Positions 1 to 8,647 of a stretch of 64,000 nucleotides of DNA are shown here, in pieces. Positions within the stretch are counted from its first letter, which is position 1. Each line of letters starts with the position of its first letter. Origin of the DNA: Micrococcales bacterium (GTDB lineage: Bacteria > Actinomycetota > Actinomycetes > S36-B12 > UBA10799); contig JADJCR010000007.1 in the NCBI GenBank assembly GCA_016703125.1, forward strand, positions 82,274 through 146,273, given 5' to 3'. The notes beneath the pieces were generated by a model. The model was given only the letters and a program-made list of their open reading frames with translations, had not been told where the DNA came from and made no database searches. A program made the translations under genes and the position numbers.

Positions 1-877
1 TGAGGTCGGCGTCGGACACCACGACGGGCGCCGAGATCTCGTCGCCCAGACCGCGTCGCCGGTCGACGGCTGGACGACGCACGCGTACCCCGCGCACCGC
101 GCCGCCGGCCACCAGGATCTCCTCGACCTGCGTGCGCAGCAGCACTTCGCCACCGTTGTTGCGCACCACCCGTGCCAGGGCGTCTGCAATCGGCTGACCG
201 CCCCCGCGCGGGTACCAGGCGCCGTTGGCGTAGTGCAGGAACACGCCGGCATGGATGAAGAACGATGCGCGTGACGGCGGCAGGCCGTACGTCCCGTTGA
301 TCGCGGCGAGCACGCTGCGCAGGCGCGGCGAGGCGCCGATCCGGTCCAGGACGTCACCGAGCGTGGCGTTCATCAGCCGCAGCATGCGGTACCCCGGCAT
401 CACCAGGCCCGGAAGCTGCCGCAGACCCGGTCGGCGCACGCCGGCGCGCATCATCGCGCGCACGTCGCGCAGCAGGCCGACGTACTGCTCGATGGCGGCA
501 CGTTCGGCGGGGAAGGCCGCGACGAGGGCCTGCTGGTACTCGCGCAGCCCCGCCGGCACGCGGAACTCCTGCCCGTCGCCGAACAAGAGGGTGTCGTAGC
601 CGGTCTGGTCCATGGGCAGGTAGTCGGGCCGCACGCCGAGCGGTGCGAGCACCGACGGGATGGAGCCACGTGGCTCGCAGTCGCCAAGGTAGTGCAGCCC
701 GACGTCGAACTCGTACTCGCGGCCGGTGGCCGGGTCGCGGTGGGTGAAGCAACTCATGTTGCCGCCGGGGACCGTGTGCCGGTCGACGACGACGACCTTT
801 TTGCCGAGCGCGCTGAGGTACGCCGCACAGGACAGTCCCCCCGGCCCGGCGCCGATGACGATGACGTCCGCGTCCAT
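1..877 (-). CDS. FAD-dependent oxidoreductase, phytoene desaturase / retinol reductase type (3' end outside window)
   Basis: The first 292 residues of a flavoprotein are present; the C-terminus runs off the window. The N-terminus is a textbook Rossmann dinucleotide fold: the ATG at 877 is followed at once by VIVIGAGPGGLSCAAYL and then VVVVDRH, which bind the ADP part of FAD. GGNMSCFTH is typical of the phytoene-desaturase / all-trans-retinol 13,14-reductase group, which oxidises or saturates polyene chains. The substrate cannot be told from this part. It is transcribed away from the acyltransferase gene at 1066, across a region rich in repeats. Class is confident, substrate open. Confidence 0.85.
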   Translation of the reverse strand, partial: MDADVIVIGAGPGGLSCAAYLSALGKKVVVVDRHTVPGGNMSCFTHRDPATGREYEFDVGLHYLGDCEPRGSIPSVLAPLGVRPDYLPMDQTGYDTLLFGDGQEFRVPAGLREYQQALVAAFPAERAAIEQYVGLLRDVRAMMRAGVRRPGLRQLPGLVMPGYRMLRLMNATLGDVLDRIGASPRLRSVLAAINGTYGLPPSRASFFIHAGVFLHYANGAWYPRGGGQPIADALARVVRNNGGEVLLRTQVEEILVAGGAVRGVRVRRPAVDRRRGLGDEISAPVVVSDADL

Positions 878-923
878 AGTTCGAGCGTCCCACAGCCGGA
901 TCCGCCTTGGGTGGCGTTCGGGT

Positions 924-1001
924 AGTTGGTTGACGTTCCTCGCGCGACGAGCATCAACCAACTGCACGAGCCCCAACCAGCTGCACGAGCGTCAACCAAC
1001 G
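924..1001. repeat. Hairpin plus 19-bp tandem repeat in a divergent promoter region
   Basis: A 12-base arm (924-935, AGTTGGTTGACG) faces its near-perfect complement at 952-963. From 955 a 19-base unit beginning CAACCA and containing CTGCACGAGC runs for about two and a half copies. It lies between two divergent genes, so it could be an operator array. That role is inferred from position alone. Confidence 0.5.
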
Positions 1002-1065
1002 CCAGCGGGCGGTTCCCGGCGGCGTTCCGCCCCGCACCACCCGGGCGGCGCGCGATGATGGAGAC

Positions 1066-2193
1066 GTGTCCGCAAGCCGTCCGGATGGACCGCGGACCGG
1101 TGCAACCGTTGTCGCCCGGCCCGCCCGTCGGCCGTACCTGGACAACCTCAAGGTCGTCCTGGTCTCAGCGGTCATCCTGGGCCACGTCTTCATCACCTAC
1201 GGGGACATCGGGTCCTGGGCCTACCGAGAGCCGTCGGACAACCAGGCCTTCCTCATCGTCGCGGCGCTGGTGGTGTCGCTCGGGTCGTTCTTCGCGATGG
1301 GTCTTTTCTTCCTCATCGCGGGCCTACTGACGCCACGCTCGCTGGCGAAGAAAGGAACCGCCGGTTTCCTGCGGGACCGCATTGTCCGGCTGGGGGTGCC
1401 GTTCCTGGCGTACTTGGTGCTCTACCCTCTCGTGGTCTGGCTGGCCGGGGAAGAGGCCTGGTCGGCGGTCGCTTCCGACCAGTTGCTGGAGTGGACTCCG
1501 GGTCCACTGTGGTTCGTGCTGGTGCTGCTGATCTACTCGGGCGGATACGCATGGTGGCGCGCCGGGCGCCCCGCCCGCGGTTCCCAGGCGGCGTTCCGTC
1601 CCCGGGTTCTGGTGTGGCTGGGAGTGGCGATCGCGGCGAGCACCGTCGTGGTGCGTCTCGTGTTCCCCATCAACTCCGACCAGATCTTCTCGCTGCACCT
1701 GTGGCAGTGGCCGCAGTGTCTCGGCCTGTTCGCGCTCGGTGTTGTGTGCGCGGAGAACGGGTGGGCGGACCCGGTCCCGTCGCGGGTGCGGCGCGGCTGT
1801 GGCTTCGTTGCTCTGCTCGGACTGCTGGTGATGGTCGCAGCCTTCGCTGCGAGTTCGGACTCGGTCGAGCCCTTCGCCGGCGGGTGGCACTGGCAGGCGC
1901 TACTGACCGCGGGGTGCGAGGCGGCCATCGCGGTGGCGCTGTCGATCTGGCTGCTGGGGCACTTCCAAAGGCGCCATGACCGGTCGAGTCCGCTTCGTGC
2001 AGCACTCGGACGGGCGGCGTTCGGGGCCTATGTGGTGCAGGTGCCGGTGGTCGTGGCCGTAGCGCTGCTGCTGGCACCCGCGCCGTTGGCCCCGGAGGTG
2101 AAGTTCCTGATCGTGGCGCCCTTGGCCTGGACGGCATGCTTCGGGCTCGCCTGGCACCTGACCCGGCTGCCCGGGGTGCGCCGGGTGCTCTGA
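1066..2193 (+). CDS. Acyltransferase 3 family membrane protein
   Basis: This 375-residue integral membrane protein begins with GTG. After a short basic N-terminus comes RPYLDNLKVVLVSAVILGHV, the characteristic first helix of the acyltransferase-3 family with its conserved His. About ten hydrophobic helices follow, including an arginine-containing loop (FLRDRIVRLGVPF) typical of the family. Members transfer acetyl or other acyl groups from the cytoplasm onto sugars or lipids at the membrane; the acceptor here is unknown. The gene stands alone, convergent with the deformylase gene. Confidence 0.85.
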   Translation: MSASRPDGPRTGATVVARPARRPYLDNLKVVLVSAVILGHVFITYGDIGSWAYREPSDNQAFLIVAALVVSLGSFFAMGLFFLIAGLLTPRSLAKKGTAGFLRDRIVRLGVPFLAYLVLYPLVVWLAGEEAWSAVASDQLLEWTPGPLWFVLVLLIYSGGYAWWRAGRPARGSQAAFRPRVLVWLGVAIAASTVVVRLVFPINSDQIFSLHLWQWPQCLGLFALGVVCAENGWADPVPSRVRRGCGFVALLGLLVMVAAFAASSDSVEPFAGGWHWQALLTAGCEAAIAVALSIWLLGHFQRRHDRSSPLRAALGRAAFGAYVVQVPVVVAVALLLAPAPLAPEVKFLIVAPLAWTACFGLAWHLTRLPGVRRVL

Positions 2194-2210
2194 GGCCGGC
2201 TCCGATCGCC

Positions 2211-2759
2211 CTACAACGCCTGGTGCTCCTCAGCCCAGGCCTTCAGCACCTTCTTGCGTGCCCGTGCGGACAGTCGGTCGATGTAGAGCATTCCCTCGAG
2301 ATGGTCGAACTCGTGCTGCAGGCAGCGGGCGAGCAGTCCGGTGCCCGAGACCTCCACCGGCGCGCCGGCGTGGTCGACGCCGGTGACCGTGGCGAAGTCC
2401 GGGCGGGCCAGCGGGTGGAACTGATGGCGCACCGACAGGCACCCCTCCTCGTCCTCGTCGAGGTGGCGTTCTGCCGGGGGGAGCAGCGTCGGGTTGATCA
2501 CCACGCCGCGGTGGTAAGCCTGGTCGGCATCCGGGCAGTCGTAGACGAACACCCGCAGGCCCACCCCGATCTGGTTGGCGGCCAGGCCGACGCCGTCGGC
2601 GGCGTACATGCTCGCGAACATGTCGGCGAGCAGCTGCTTGAGGTCGTCATCGAAGTCCGTGACCTCCGCGCAGCGCGTGGACAGCACCGGATCGCCCACC
2701 TGGACGATGGGGCGCACCGAACCTTCGACACCGGCGTAACCGCGCTCACGTTCGCTCAT
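2211..2759 (-). CDS. def: Peptide deformylase
   Basis: A 182-residue metallohydrolase that removes the formyl group from new N-terminal methionines. All three family motifs are present: GVGLAANQIG (motif 1), EGCLSV (motif 2, metal-binding Cys) and QHEFDHLEG (motif 3, two metal-binding His plus the catalytic Glu). The ATG at 2759 overlaps the stop of the upstream ATPase gene in a TGATG arrangement, so the two are probably translationally coupled. An in-frame extension further upstream lies inside the ATPase coding sequence and is rejected. Length and motifs suggest a functional enzyme. Confidence 0.95.
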   Translation of the reverse strand: MSERERGYAGVEGSVRPIVQVGDPVLSTRCAEVTDFDDDLKQLLADMFASMYAADGVGLAANQIGVGLRVFVYDCPDADQAYHRGVVINPTLLPPAERHLDEDEEGCLSVRHQFHPLARPDFATVTGVDHAGAPVEVSGTGLLARCLQHEFDHLEGMLYIDRLSARARKKVLKAWAEEHQAL

Positions 2760-5110
2760 CAACTCACCGGGACCCACACTAGCCGCAGGTCGGCCACCCG
2801 GATCTGGGTGCGCTTCAAGGTCACCTCCACCGGCGCGATCGTGGCTGCCTTGGCAGTCCATTCGGCGTCGAGGGCCTGCAGTTCGGCGGTCAGTTCGGCC
2901 TCGAGGTCGTTGATCTGCATCTGCACCTCGTCGACCTTGGCCCGCGCGGTGTCCGCCCGGTTCTTCGCGCTCTGGGCACGCCGGGCGGCGGCGCTGATCG
3001 ACGACACCGACCGGCGGCCGCCGAGGAAGCCGCCGAGCACCGACGCGGCCGAATCCATGACGCTGCCGCTCACCGCCGCGCTGGCCTGCTGCGCCCGCGT
3101 CGACGCCCCGGCCAGCCGCGTCTGCAAGCTGCGCAACTTGCCCTCGTACTTCGACCGCAGCGGTGCGGCCTTCTTGTCCGCCTCACCCGCCGCCACCTGC
3201 TGGCAGCGCGCCGCGAACGCTTCCGGGCCCTCCCCGACGCGTGCGAACATCTTCAGGTCCGGGTTGCTCAGCACTTCGAGTGACTCGTTCGCCACAAGGT
3301 GGTCTGTGAGGTCCTTGGTCAATGTCGACCAGTACGTCTTCGTGCCCACCTTCGCCGCCGGTAGCACGTAGCGGGCGTTGGCCGGAGCCGGGGCGAGCAG
3401 GTCGCGGTCGTCGTAGTCGACCACCAGCGGGGACAACTGCAGCGACTGCTCGGGGGCGGGGAACAGCACCGCCTCGTACTCCTCGTCGTGGGAAGCGTCG
3501 GGCAACTGGTAGCGCAGCAGGACCCGCGCCACGACCGCGGCCTGCAGGCGGGGGCCGGTGGGACCCGGGGCGACCGCCCCCACCTGCCCGGCCCACGGCG
3601 CGGCCGGGTCGAGGTAGGACACCGCCACCCCCTCGGCCACCGCGGGCATGACCGGGGTCTCGTCGTCGGCGGGCTGCGGCTCCGGTACCTGGTCGGGCAC
3701 CGCTGCAGCTGGGCCACCGGCCGGTGCGGCGGCGGCGCCGAGGGTGGGCGCGGCACCCGGCGGCGGGGCCTCCGGCTGAGTCGCGATTGGCGGGGTGGCC
3801 GGTGCCGCGGTCTGCTCCGGGGAGGTGGGGACCTCCGACGGTTCCGGCCCGGCCGTGACCCGCTGGATCTGATCACGGGTCATCGGCCCGCGCAGGTAAC
3901 TGCGCACCCACCGCGTGCCGAACAACTCGACGTCGTTCTGCCCGGCCTTGCGGAGGAGGAACTGCCGCTTGCCGAGCCCGGAGATCAGCTGCGAGATGTC
4001 AGCGCCCGGTGGCATCCCCTCCAGCAGGCGGGCCTTGTCGTTCTCGGTGGTGAGTCGGCCGATCATCCACGTCCCGGCGTTGCTCAGCGCCTTGTAGTCG
4101 ATGTCCACCGGGTTCTGCGTGCTGAGCACGACGCCGACGCCGAACGCCCGCGCCTGCTTCATGAGCAGCATGATCGGCTTCTTGGTCGGGGGGTTGGCAG
4201 TCGGCGGGAGGTAGCCGGCGACCTCGTCCATGTAGAGCAACGCCCGCAGGTCGGTGGTGCCGCTCTGCCGGCGCATCCACGTGACGAACTTGCTCAAGAC
4301 CAGCGACGTGGCGCTCTGCCGGTCCTCGTCGGACAGGTGCGCGGTGGTGACGATCGCGCAGCGCGGACGGCCGTCAGGCGCCCACAGCATCGACTGGATG
4401 TCGATCGGCTGCCCGGCGATCCACGAGGCGAAACCCGGGGCGGCGAGCACGGCGTTGAGCTTCATCGCGAACGCCAGCCGGTCCTTCGGCGGGAAGAACT
4501 CGTCGAGGTCGAAGACCCCGAGTTTGCGCATCGGCGGTTGGTTGACGCGGGCCAGCAGGGTGGGCAGGTCGATGTCCTCCCCGGCCCCCCACGCCATCGC
4601 GATGATGTTGGACAGCAGGATGTGCTCGCGGCTGCTCAACGGGTCCGCTGAGATCCCGACGACCGACAGCAGGCTGGTCACGTACCCGTCGATCTCGTCG
4701 GTCAGCACCTCCTGATCGTCGGTCTGCGGGGCCTGCAGGGAGCCCAGGACGTTGAGCGGGACGCCGGCGGACGAGCCGGGGGTGAAGATCGCGACATCGA
4801 ACTTCGCCTTGAACGCCGCCATCTGCGCCTCGGCGATGCCCCACGGCGCGAGCCCTTGCTTCCACGTGTCCGCCTGCTGCGCGGCGAAATCAGCGGTGGG
4901 CACCCCGGCAGCCTTGGCCTGCGCGGGGTCGACCCACGGTTCGAACTCCGGACCGCTCAGCCCCGGGAACACCAGCGCCAGGTTGGTCAGGTCGCCCTTC
5001 GGGTCGATGAGCAGGCACGGCACGCCGGCGTCCAGGCATTCCTCGATCAGTCCCACCCCGAGACCGGTCTTGCCGGAGCCGGTCATGCCGACGATGAACC
5101 CGTGGGTCAC
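2759..5110 (-). CDS. HerA/VirB4-like ATPase with C-terminal coiled coil; true start probably 5178, with a frameshift
   Basis: 783 residues. A Walker A motif (GMTGSGKT) is at residues 9-16 and a Walker B (LLYMDEVAG) about 270 residues later, followed by STQNPVDIDYKALSNAGTW, characteristic of HerA-type pumping ATPases (DUF87/DUF853-like). Then come an Ala/Pro-rich linker (roughly residues 400-480) and a C-terminal region with a long predicted coiled coil. The GTG at 5110 leaves the protein without its first strand. The GTG at 5178 reads VADLLLGRTP and would join DTSADVTVATDDL if the G run at 5150-5153 had one more base, so a -1 error or mutation is likely. It is coupled to def downstream. Cellular role unknown; DNA translocation is inferred from the family. 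Confidence 0.8.
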   Translation of the reverse strand: MTHGFIVGMTGSGKTGLGVGLIEECLDAGVPCLLIDPKGDLTNLALVFPGLSGPEFEPWVDPAQAKAAGVPTADFAAQQADTWKQGLAPWGIAEAQMAAFKAKFDVAIFTPGSSAGVPLNVLGSLQAPQTDDQEVLTDEIDGYVTSLLSVVGISADPLSSREHILLSNIIAMAWGAGEDIDLPTLLARVNQPPMRKLGVFDLDEFFPPKDRLAFAMKLNAVLAAPGFASWIAGQPIDIQSMLWAPDGRPRCAIVTTAHLSDEDRQSATSLVLSKFVTWMRRQSGTTDLRALLYMDEVAGYLPPTANPPTKKPIMLLMKQARAFGVGVVLSTQNPVDIDYKALSNAGTWMIGRLTTENDKARLLEGMPPGADISQLISGLGKRQFLLRKAGQNDVELFGTRWVRSYLRGPMTRDQIQRVTAGPEPSEVPTSPEQTAAPATPPIATQPEAPPPGAAPTLGAAAAPAGGPAAAVPDQVPEPQPADDETPVMPAVAEGVAVSYLDPAAPWAGQVGAVAPGPTGPRLQAAVVARVLLRYQLPDASHDEEYEAVLFPAPEQSLQLSPLVVDYDDRDLLAPAPANARYVLPAAKVGTKTYWSTLTKDLTDHLVANESLEVLSNPDLKMFARVGEGPEAFAARCQQVAAGEADKKAAPLRSKYEGKLRSLQTRLAGASTRAQQASAAVSGSVMDSAASVLGGFLGGRRSVSSISAAARRAQSAKNRADTARAKVDEVQMQINDLEAELTAELQALDAEWTAKAATIAPVEVTLKRTQIRVADLRLVWVPVS

Positions 5111-5215
5111 CAGGTCGTCGGTGGCGACGGTGACGTCGGCGGAGGTGTCGGGGTGCGTCCCAGCAGGAGATCGGCCACGGGTGCGACCCTACGGTCGCGG
5201 GGCGGGCGACGCCAA

Positions 5216-7189
5216 TCACTCAGCCAGCTTGTCCACGTCCTCCGGGGTCACGTCATGACCCACCCAGCCCGCGACCCGCTTCTCGACCTTGGCCTCGCTC
5301 TCGGCGCGCTTGTCCTCGGGCGCCGCTTGCGCAGCCGCCCAGTCCCGCTGCACCTCGAAGTGCAGTTCCCGGTCGCGCAGGCTGGCCTGAATCCGGGCCA
5401 TCTGCTCATCGCTGGCCTCGAGGCCGAAGACCTGCCGCACCGCCTGAGGGGTCTCCCGGCGGTAGTCGTGGCCGCCCTCGTCGAAGACCCCGGGCGTGGG
5501 CGACAACGCGTTCTGCATGTCCAGGAACGTGGCGAAGAACGTGACCACGGGCTGCCAACTGGTGCCGCGCGGCGCGCCGGGCGGGCGCTGGGCGTCCGGG
5601 CCGAGCCAGTCAGGCTGACGCCACAACAGGGTCGGGCCGAACTTGGGGATCGGGTCGTCGCCGTTGTTGAGCAACAGGTAGCGCACGCCGGCGCGCTGCT
5701 CGGCGGACAGCCCCCGCCAGTCGCGGATCGCACGCGGCAGGAACGCCGCCCCCGGACCCACGTCCGGCGCCTGCGCGACACTACGGTCGCCCCACAGCTC
5801 GTCGCGCCACTTCGTCGCGTTCGGGGTGCCGATCCACACCGCGGCGTCCAGGCTGATCCCGGCCGGGCCGGTGATGCCCTGCCCGCGGAACATCTCCTGA
5901 CTGACCTGCGAGCCCAGGCTCTCGCCGAACAGCACGAACTTCGGCCGCGCGTCGGCGGGCCGGGCAAGCAGCCGTTGGATGAGCCCGTTCATCACCAACC
6001 GGGTCTGCCGGGTACCCATGTGGACGCGGTTGAGCGACAGGGCCGAGGGCAGCACGGAGTACTGGATGCAGGCCGACGCGCAGTCCCCGCGCGTGAAGTA
6101 TTCGAGGGTCTCCGTGGCCACGTAGTTCACGTAGCCGGAGCCGGTGGGGGAGAACAGGGCGAACACCGAACGGTCCAGGGCGCCGGTCCGGTCGATCTCC
6201 GCGAGCAGCAGGTCCGCACGCTCCTGCTCGCTACCCGCGCTCTGCAGCGACGCGTAGACGCGGATCGGCTGCTTGGCCGGCTCACCCATGACCGCGGAGA
6301 TCTGCTCGGGGCGCAGCACCTCGCGCAACCAGCGGGAGGACTCGCGGGTCTGCTTGTCCCACCCGATCACCGATCCTGGCCCACCGGTCACCTCGGGCAG
6401 GTCCGGTGCGGCGGCGTTGGAGTCGTCCGCGGCGTTGCCGCCCACGGCAAGTTTCCGGTTGACCAAGGTCACCGCACCCCAGCCGGCCGCGGCCAGGGTG
6501 CTGAAGGAGGCGAGACGCCCCGCGGTGCGGTGGTCGGCGGGATCCCCGCCCAGGATGCGGGCTGCCAGCCGGGCCCACCCGGCGCTGAGCTTGGCCTCCC
6601 CGTGGCCGGCGGCGATCAGCAGGGCCGTGGTCACGCCGGCCGCGGCGACGGCAGCGGGCGCAGACACCGACCGGGTCACGTCCTCGTGGACCCGGCCGTC
6701 ACCGCCGTCCGCCGACCCGACGACGGAGTTGCGGATGGTGGCGTACCCCGCGCCGGCGGTCAGAGCCGCGGTCCCGGTGGTCACCAGTGAGCGGTCGCCG
6801 GGCACGTAGCGGGTCACCGCTGTCACCAGTCCGGCGGCACCCGCGGCGGCGTAGCCGGTGGTGGCCAGGCGCAGCAGGGCCCGCCGGGGCGGTTCGTGCT
6901 CGTGGGCCGGCAGGGCCTTGAGTACCGCGGCACCTACGGCCACCGCCGTGGCGTCGACTGCCATACCGGCCCCCGACCCCGGCCCGAAGCGGCGGGCGAG
7001 CGCGCGCAGGAAGGAGTGCGCGGAGGTGCCCCAGCCGTAGCCGGTGGCCCCGGCGACCCCGGACAGGATCGCCTGGTCGCGGGTCGCGCGCGACAGCAGG
7101 TTGGGTTCGAACGACCGCCCGGTCATGAAGGCGCCGAGCAGGATGCCGGCTTGTGCGGAGAGGTCGAGGTCGTCTGTCGCGTCAGTCAC
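5216..7189 (-). CDS. Alpha/beta hydrolase of the PF15420/PF10081 family, membrane-associated
   Basis: 657 residues. The N-terminal part (roughly 1-250) is Ala/Gly/Val-rich with several hydrophobic helices, matching the N-terminal domain of this actinobacterial family. The C-terminal part carries an alpha/beta hydrolase core with a nucleophile elbow GESLGSQ (FVLFGESLGSQVSQEMF). The start, MTDATDDLDLSAQAG, is at 7189. Members are predicted membrane-bound serine hydrolases, perhaps acting on lipids; the natural substrate is unknown. The downstream ATPase gene begins 37 bases after the stop (GTG 5178), so the two may be co-transcribed. Confidence 0.85.
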   Translation of the reverse strand: MTDATDDLDLSAQAGILLGAFMTGRSFEPNLLSRATRDQAILSGVAGATGYGWGTSAHSFLRALARRFGPGSGAGMAVDATAVAVGAAVLKALPAHEHEPPRRALLRLATTGYAAAGAAGLVTAVTRYVPGDRSLVTTGTAALTAGAGYATIRNSVVGSADGGDGRVHEDVTRSVSAPAAVAAAGVTTALLIAAGHGEAKLSAGWARLAARILGGDPADHRTAGRLASFSTLAAAGWGAVTLVNRKLAVGGNAADDSNAAAPDLPEVTGGPGSVIGWDKQTRESSRWLREVLRPEQISAVMGEPAKQPIRVYASLQSAGSEQERADLLLAEIDRTGALDRSVFALFSPTGSGYVNYVATETLEYFTRGDCASACIQYSVLPSALSLNRVHMGTRQTRLVMNGLIQRLLARPADARPKFVLFGESLGSQVSQEMFRGQGITGPAGISLDAAVWIGTPNATKWRDELWGDRSVAQAPDVGPGAAFLPRAIRDWRGLSAEQRAGVRYLLLNNGDDPIPKFGPTLLWRQPDWLGPDAQRPPGAPRGTSWQPVVTFFATFLDMQNALSPTPGVFDEGGHDYRRETPQAVRQVFGLEASDEQMARIQASLRDRELHFEVQRDWAAAQAAPEDKRAESEAKVEKRVAGWVGHDVTPEDVDKLAE

Positions 7190-7224
7190 CCGGCACAGTC
7201 TGCCAGCGCTGGGCCGGGGATCAT

Positions 7225-7239
7225 CCCCCGAAGAGGGGG
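7225..7239. terminator. Small GC hairpin between two minus-strand genes
   Basis: Five C, a GAAGA loop and five G form a compact hairpin between the end of the fibronectin-type gene and the start of the hydrolase gene. No U tract follows on either strand, so a termination role is only possible. Confidence 0.25.
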
Positions 7240-7277
7240 AGTCAGCGGACCGGGCCGCCAGGTGACGCCCGATCGCC

Positions 7278-7907
7278 CTATGCAGGCAGCGTTCGCACAG
7301 TGATGGAGACGCGCGGCCCGAAGTTGCCGGCCTCGTCCTCGGCCGCGACGGTGTAGGTGTACTCGGTGTCTGGGCTCAGCCCGTCCTCGGTCATCCCGGT
7401 GCCGTCCTGGTCGAGCACGATCGTTCCGGTCTCGGTATCAGTGCCGCCGCGGCGGGTCACCTCGACCTGCAGGAAGGTGCCGTCCGGGGGGTTCGTCCAC
7501 CTCAGCCGGATCGAGGTGGCGGTGCGCGACACGAGGTGCAGGTCGGTGACCGGGCCCGGTGCGGTGGTGTCCGGCCCCCGGTACCGGAAGGCCACGGAGG
7601 CGGCCCGGTTCTTCCGTACCCGGACCTTCTTGACCGCGTCCGCAGGTGCCAGGTCGCCGACCTTGGCGGCAGTCAGCGTGTACCTGCCGGGCTTGAGCTT
7701 GCGCAGAACGCGTGCAGCATCCACGCGCACCACGCGCGTGAACCCGTTCGGCCCGCGCACCCGGATCGCGGGCTTCAGCCCCTGGGTCCCCACGACCCTG
7801 ATGGTCAGTGGGCGTCCTTTCGGGACTGTGGCCGTCCCCGGCGCGGCCATGGTCCCCGATGCGATCAGTACGGCACCCACGACTGCGACAACTCTTCTGG
7901 CGAACAT
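7278..7907 (-). CDS. Secreted protein with a beta-sandwich-like module and a fibronectin type III domain
   Basis: 209 residues from the ATG at 7907, which begins a signal peptide (MFARRVVAVVGAVLIASG, cleavage near MAAPGTATV). A module with RVRGPNGFTRVV and LKPGRYTLTAAKV follows, then a fibronectin type III domain starting DTTAPGPVTDLHLVSRTA and ending in the Tyr-rich TEYTYTVAAEDEAGNFG. The same pair of modules recurs in the phospholipase D-like gene at 34147, with RVIGPRQYRKTV and LIPGVYRVVTPRV. No enzymatic motif is visible; an extracellular binding or structural role is inferred. An upstream in-frame Met is possible but would spoil the signal peptide. Confidence 0.7.
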   Translation of the reverse strand: MFARRVVAVVGAVLIASGTMAAPGTATVPKGRPLTIRVVGTQGLKPAIRVRGPNGFTRVVRVDAARVLRKLKPGRYTLTAAKVGDLAPADAVKKVRVRKNRAASVAFRYRGPDTTAPGPVTDLHLVSRTATSIRLRWTNPPDGTFLQVEVTRRGGTDTETGTIVLDQDGTGMTEDGLSPDTEYTYTVAAEDEAGNFGPRVSITVRTLPA

Positions 7908-7977
7908 GACCCTCCCCGCACCTGTCCCCATTGTCCTCCTTAGCCGGCGTCCCGCCCAGCCCCGGCACAATGCCAGG

Positions 7978-8647
7978 GTGAGGGTCCTCTACGTGCACCG
8001 CCAATATCTGCCGCTCCCCGTCGGCTGCGGCCGTGCTGCAGGCAGCCGCCATCCCGGGCGTCGAGGTCCGGTCGGCCGGAACCGCGGCGGTGGCGGGAGC
8101 ACCCGGCTGCACCCTCGCCCCCCTGCTGGCGGGGTCGGAGCACACCTCACAGCCGCTGACCGCGGAACTGGTGCAGTGGGCCGACCTGGTGCTCACCGCC
8201 GGCCGCGAGCACCAGGCCGGTGTCGTGGCGCTGGATCCCGGAGCCCGCACGCGGACGTTCACCATGCGCCAGGCGGGCCGGTTGGCGCAGTGGCTGCTGG
8301 ACGCGCGCATGCCCGCTGCGGCGCGTGAGCGGGCGGCGGCCCCCGAGGGCTGGGAGAGCCGCTTCGAGCCCGACGATCCCCTTCGGCACGTTGCGCCGAT
8401 GCCGGCGGGGGGCCGCGCGGCCTGGCTGGTGCCGGAACTGGACGCCGCCCGCGGTTACGCCCCCGCACCGCCCCCGGAACCACCCACCGGCCGACGACGG
8501 CGCCGCGCCGCGCCCATGCACCCCGACGACGTGCCGGACCCCCATGTGCTGGGTTCCGAATGGCACGGGACGGCCGCCGAGCAGATCACCACCGCGGCCG
8601 TCCCGCTGCTGATCCTGCTGCGGGATGTGGTCCTGGCATCTGGGTGA
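7978..8647 (+). pseudogene. Low-molecular-weight protein tyrosine phosphatase, frameshifted at the catalytic cysteine
   Basis: GTG at 7978 gives VRVLYV. After a shift, the next frame reads TANICRSPSAAAVLQAA and continues to 8647. Inserting two bases (TG) near 7993-7996 would restore VCTANICRSP, the active-site loop C-x5-R of this family, so the lesion falls exactly on the catalytic Cys codon. The rest of the protein is well kept: SAGT early, TFTMRQAGRLAQWLL in the middle, and the general-acid segment VPDPHVLG near the end. Family members dephosphorylate tyrosine kinases of exopolysaccharide systems or wall-linked substrates. As written no active enzyme can be made, except through a sequence error. 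Confidence 0.75.

Noticed and set aside
4856..6790. A ~640-codon plus-strand frame over the hydrolase gene
   Set aside because: Antisense to the PF15420/PF10081 hydrolase and without recognisable domains.
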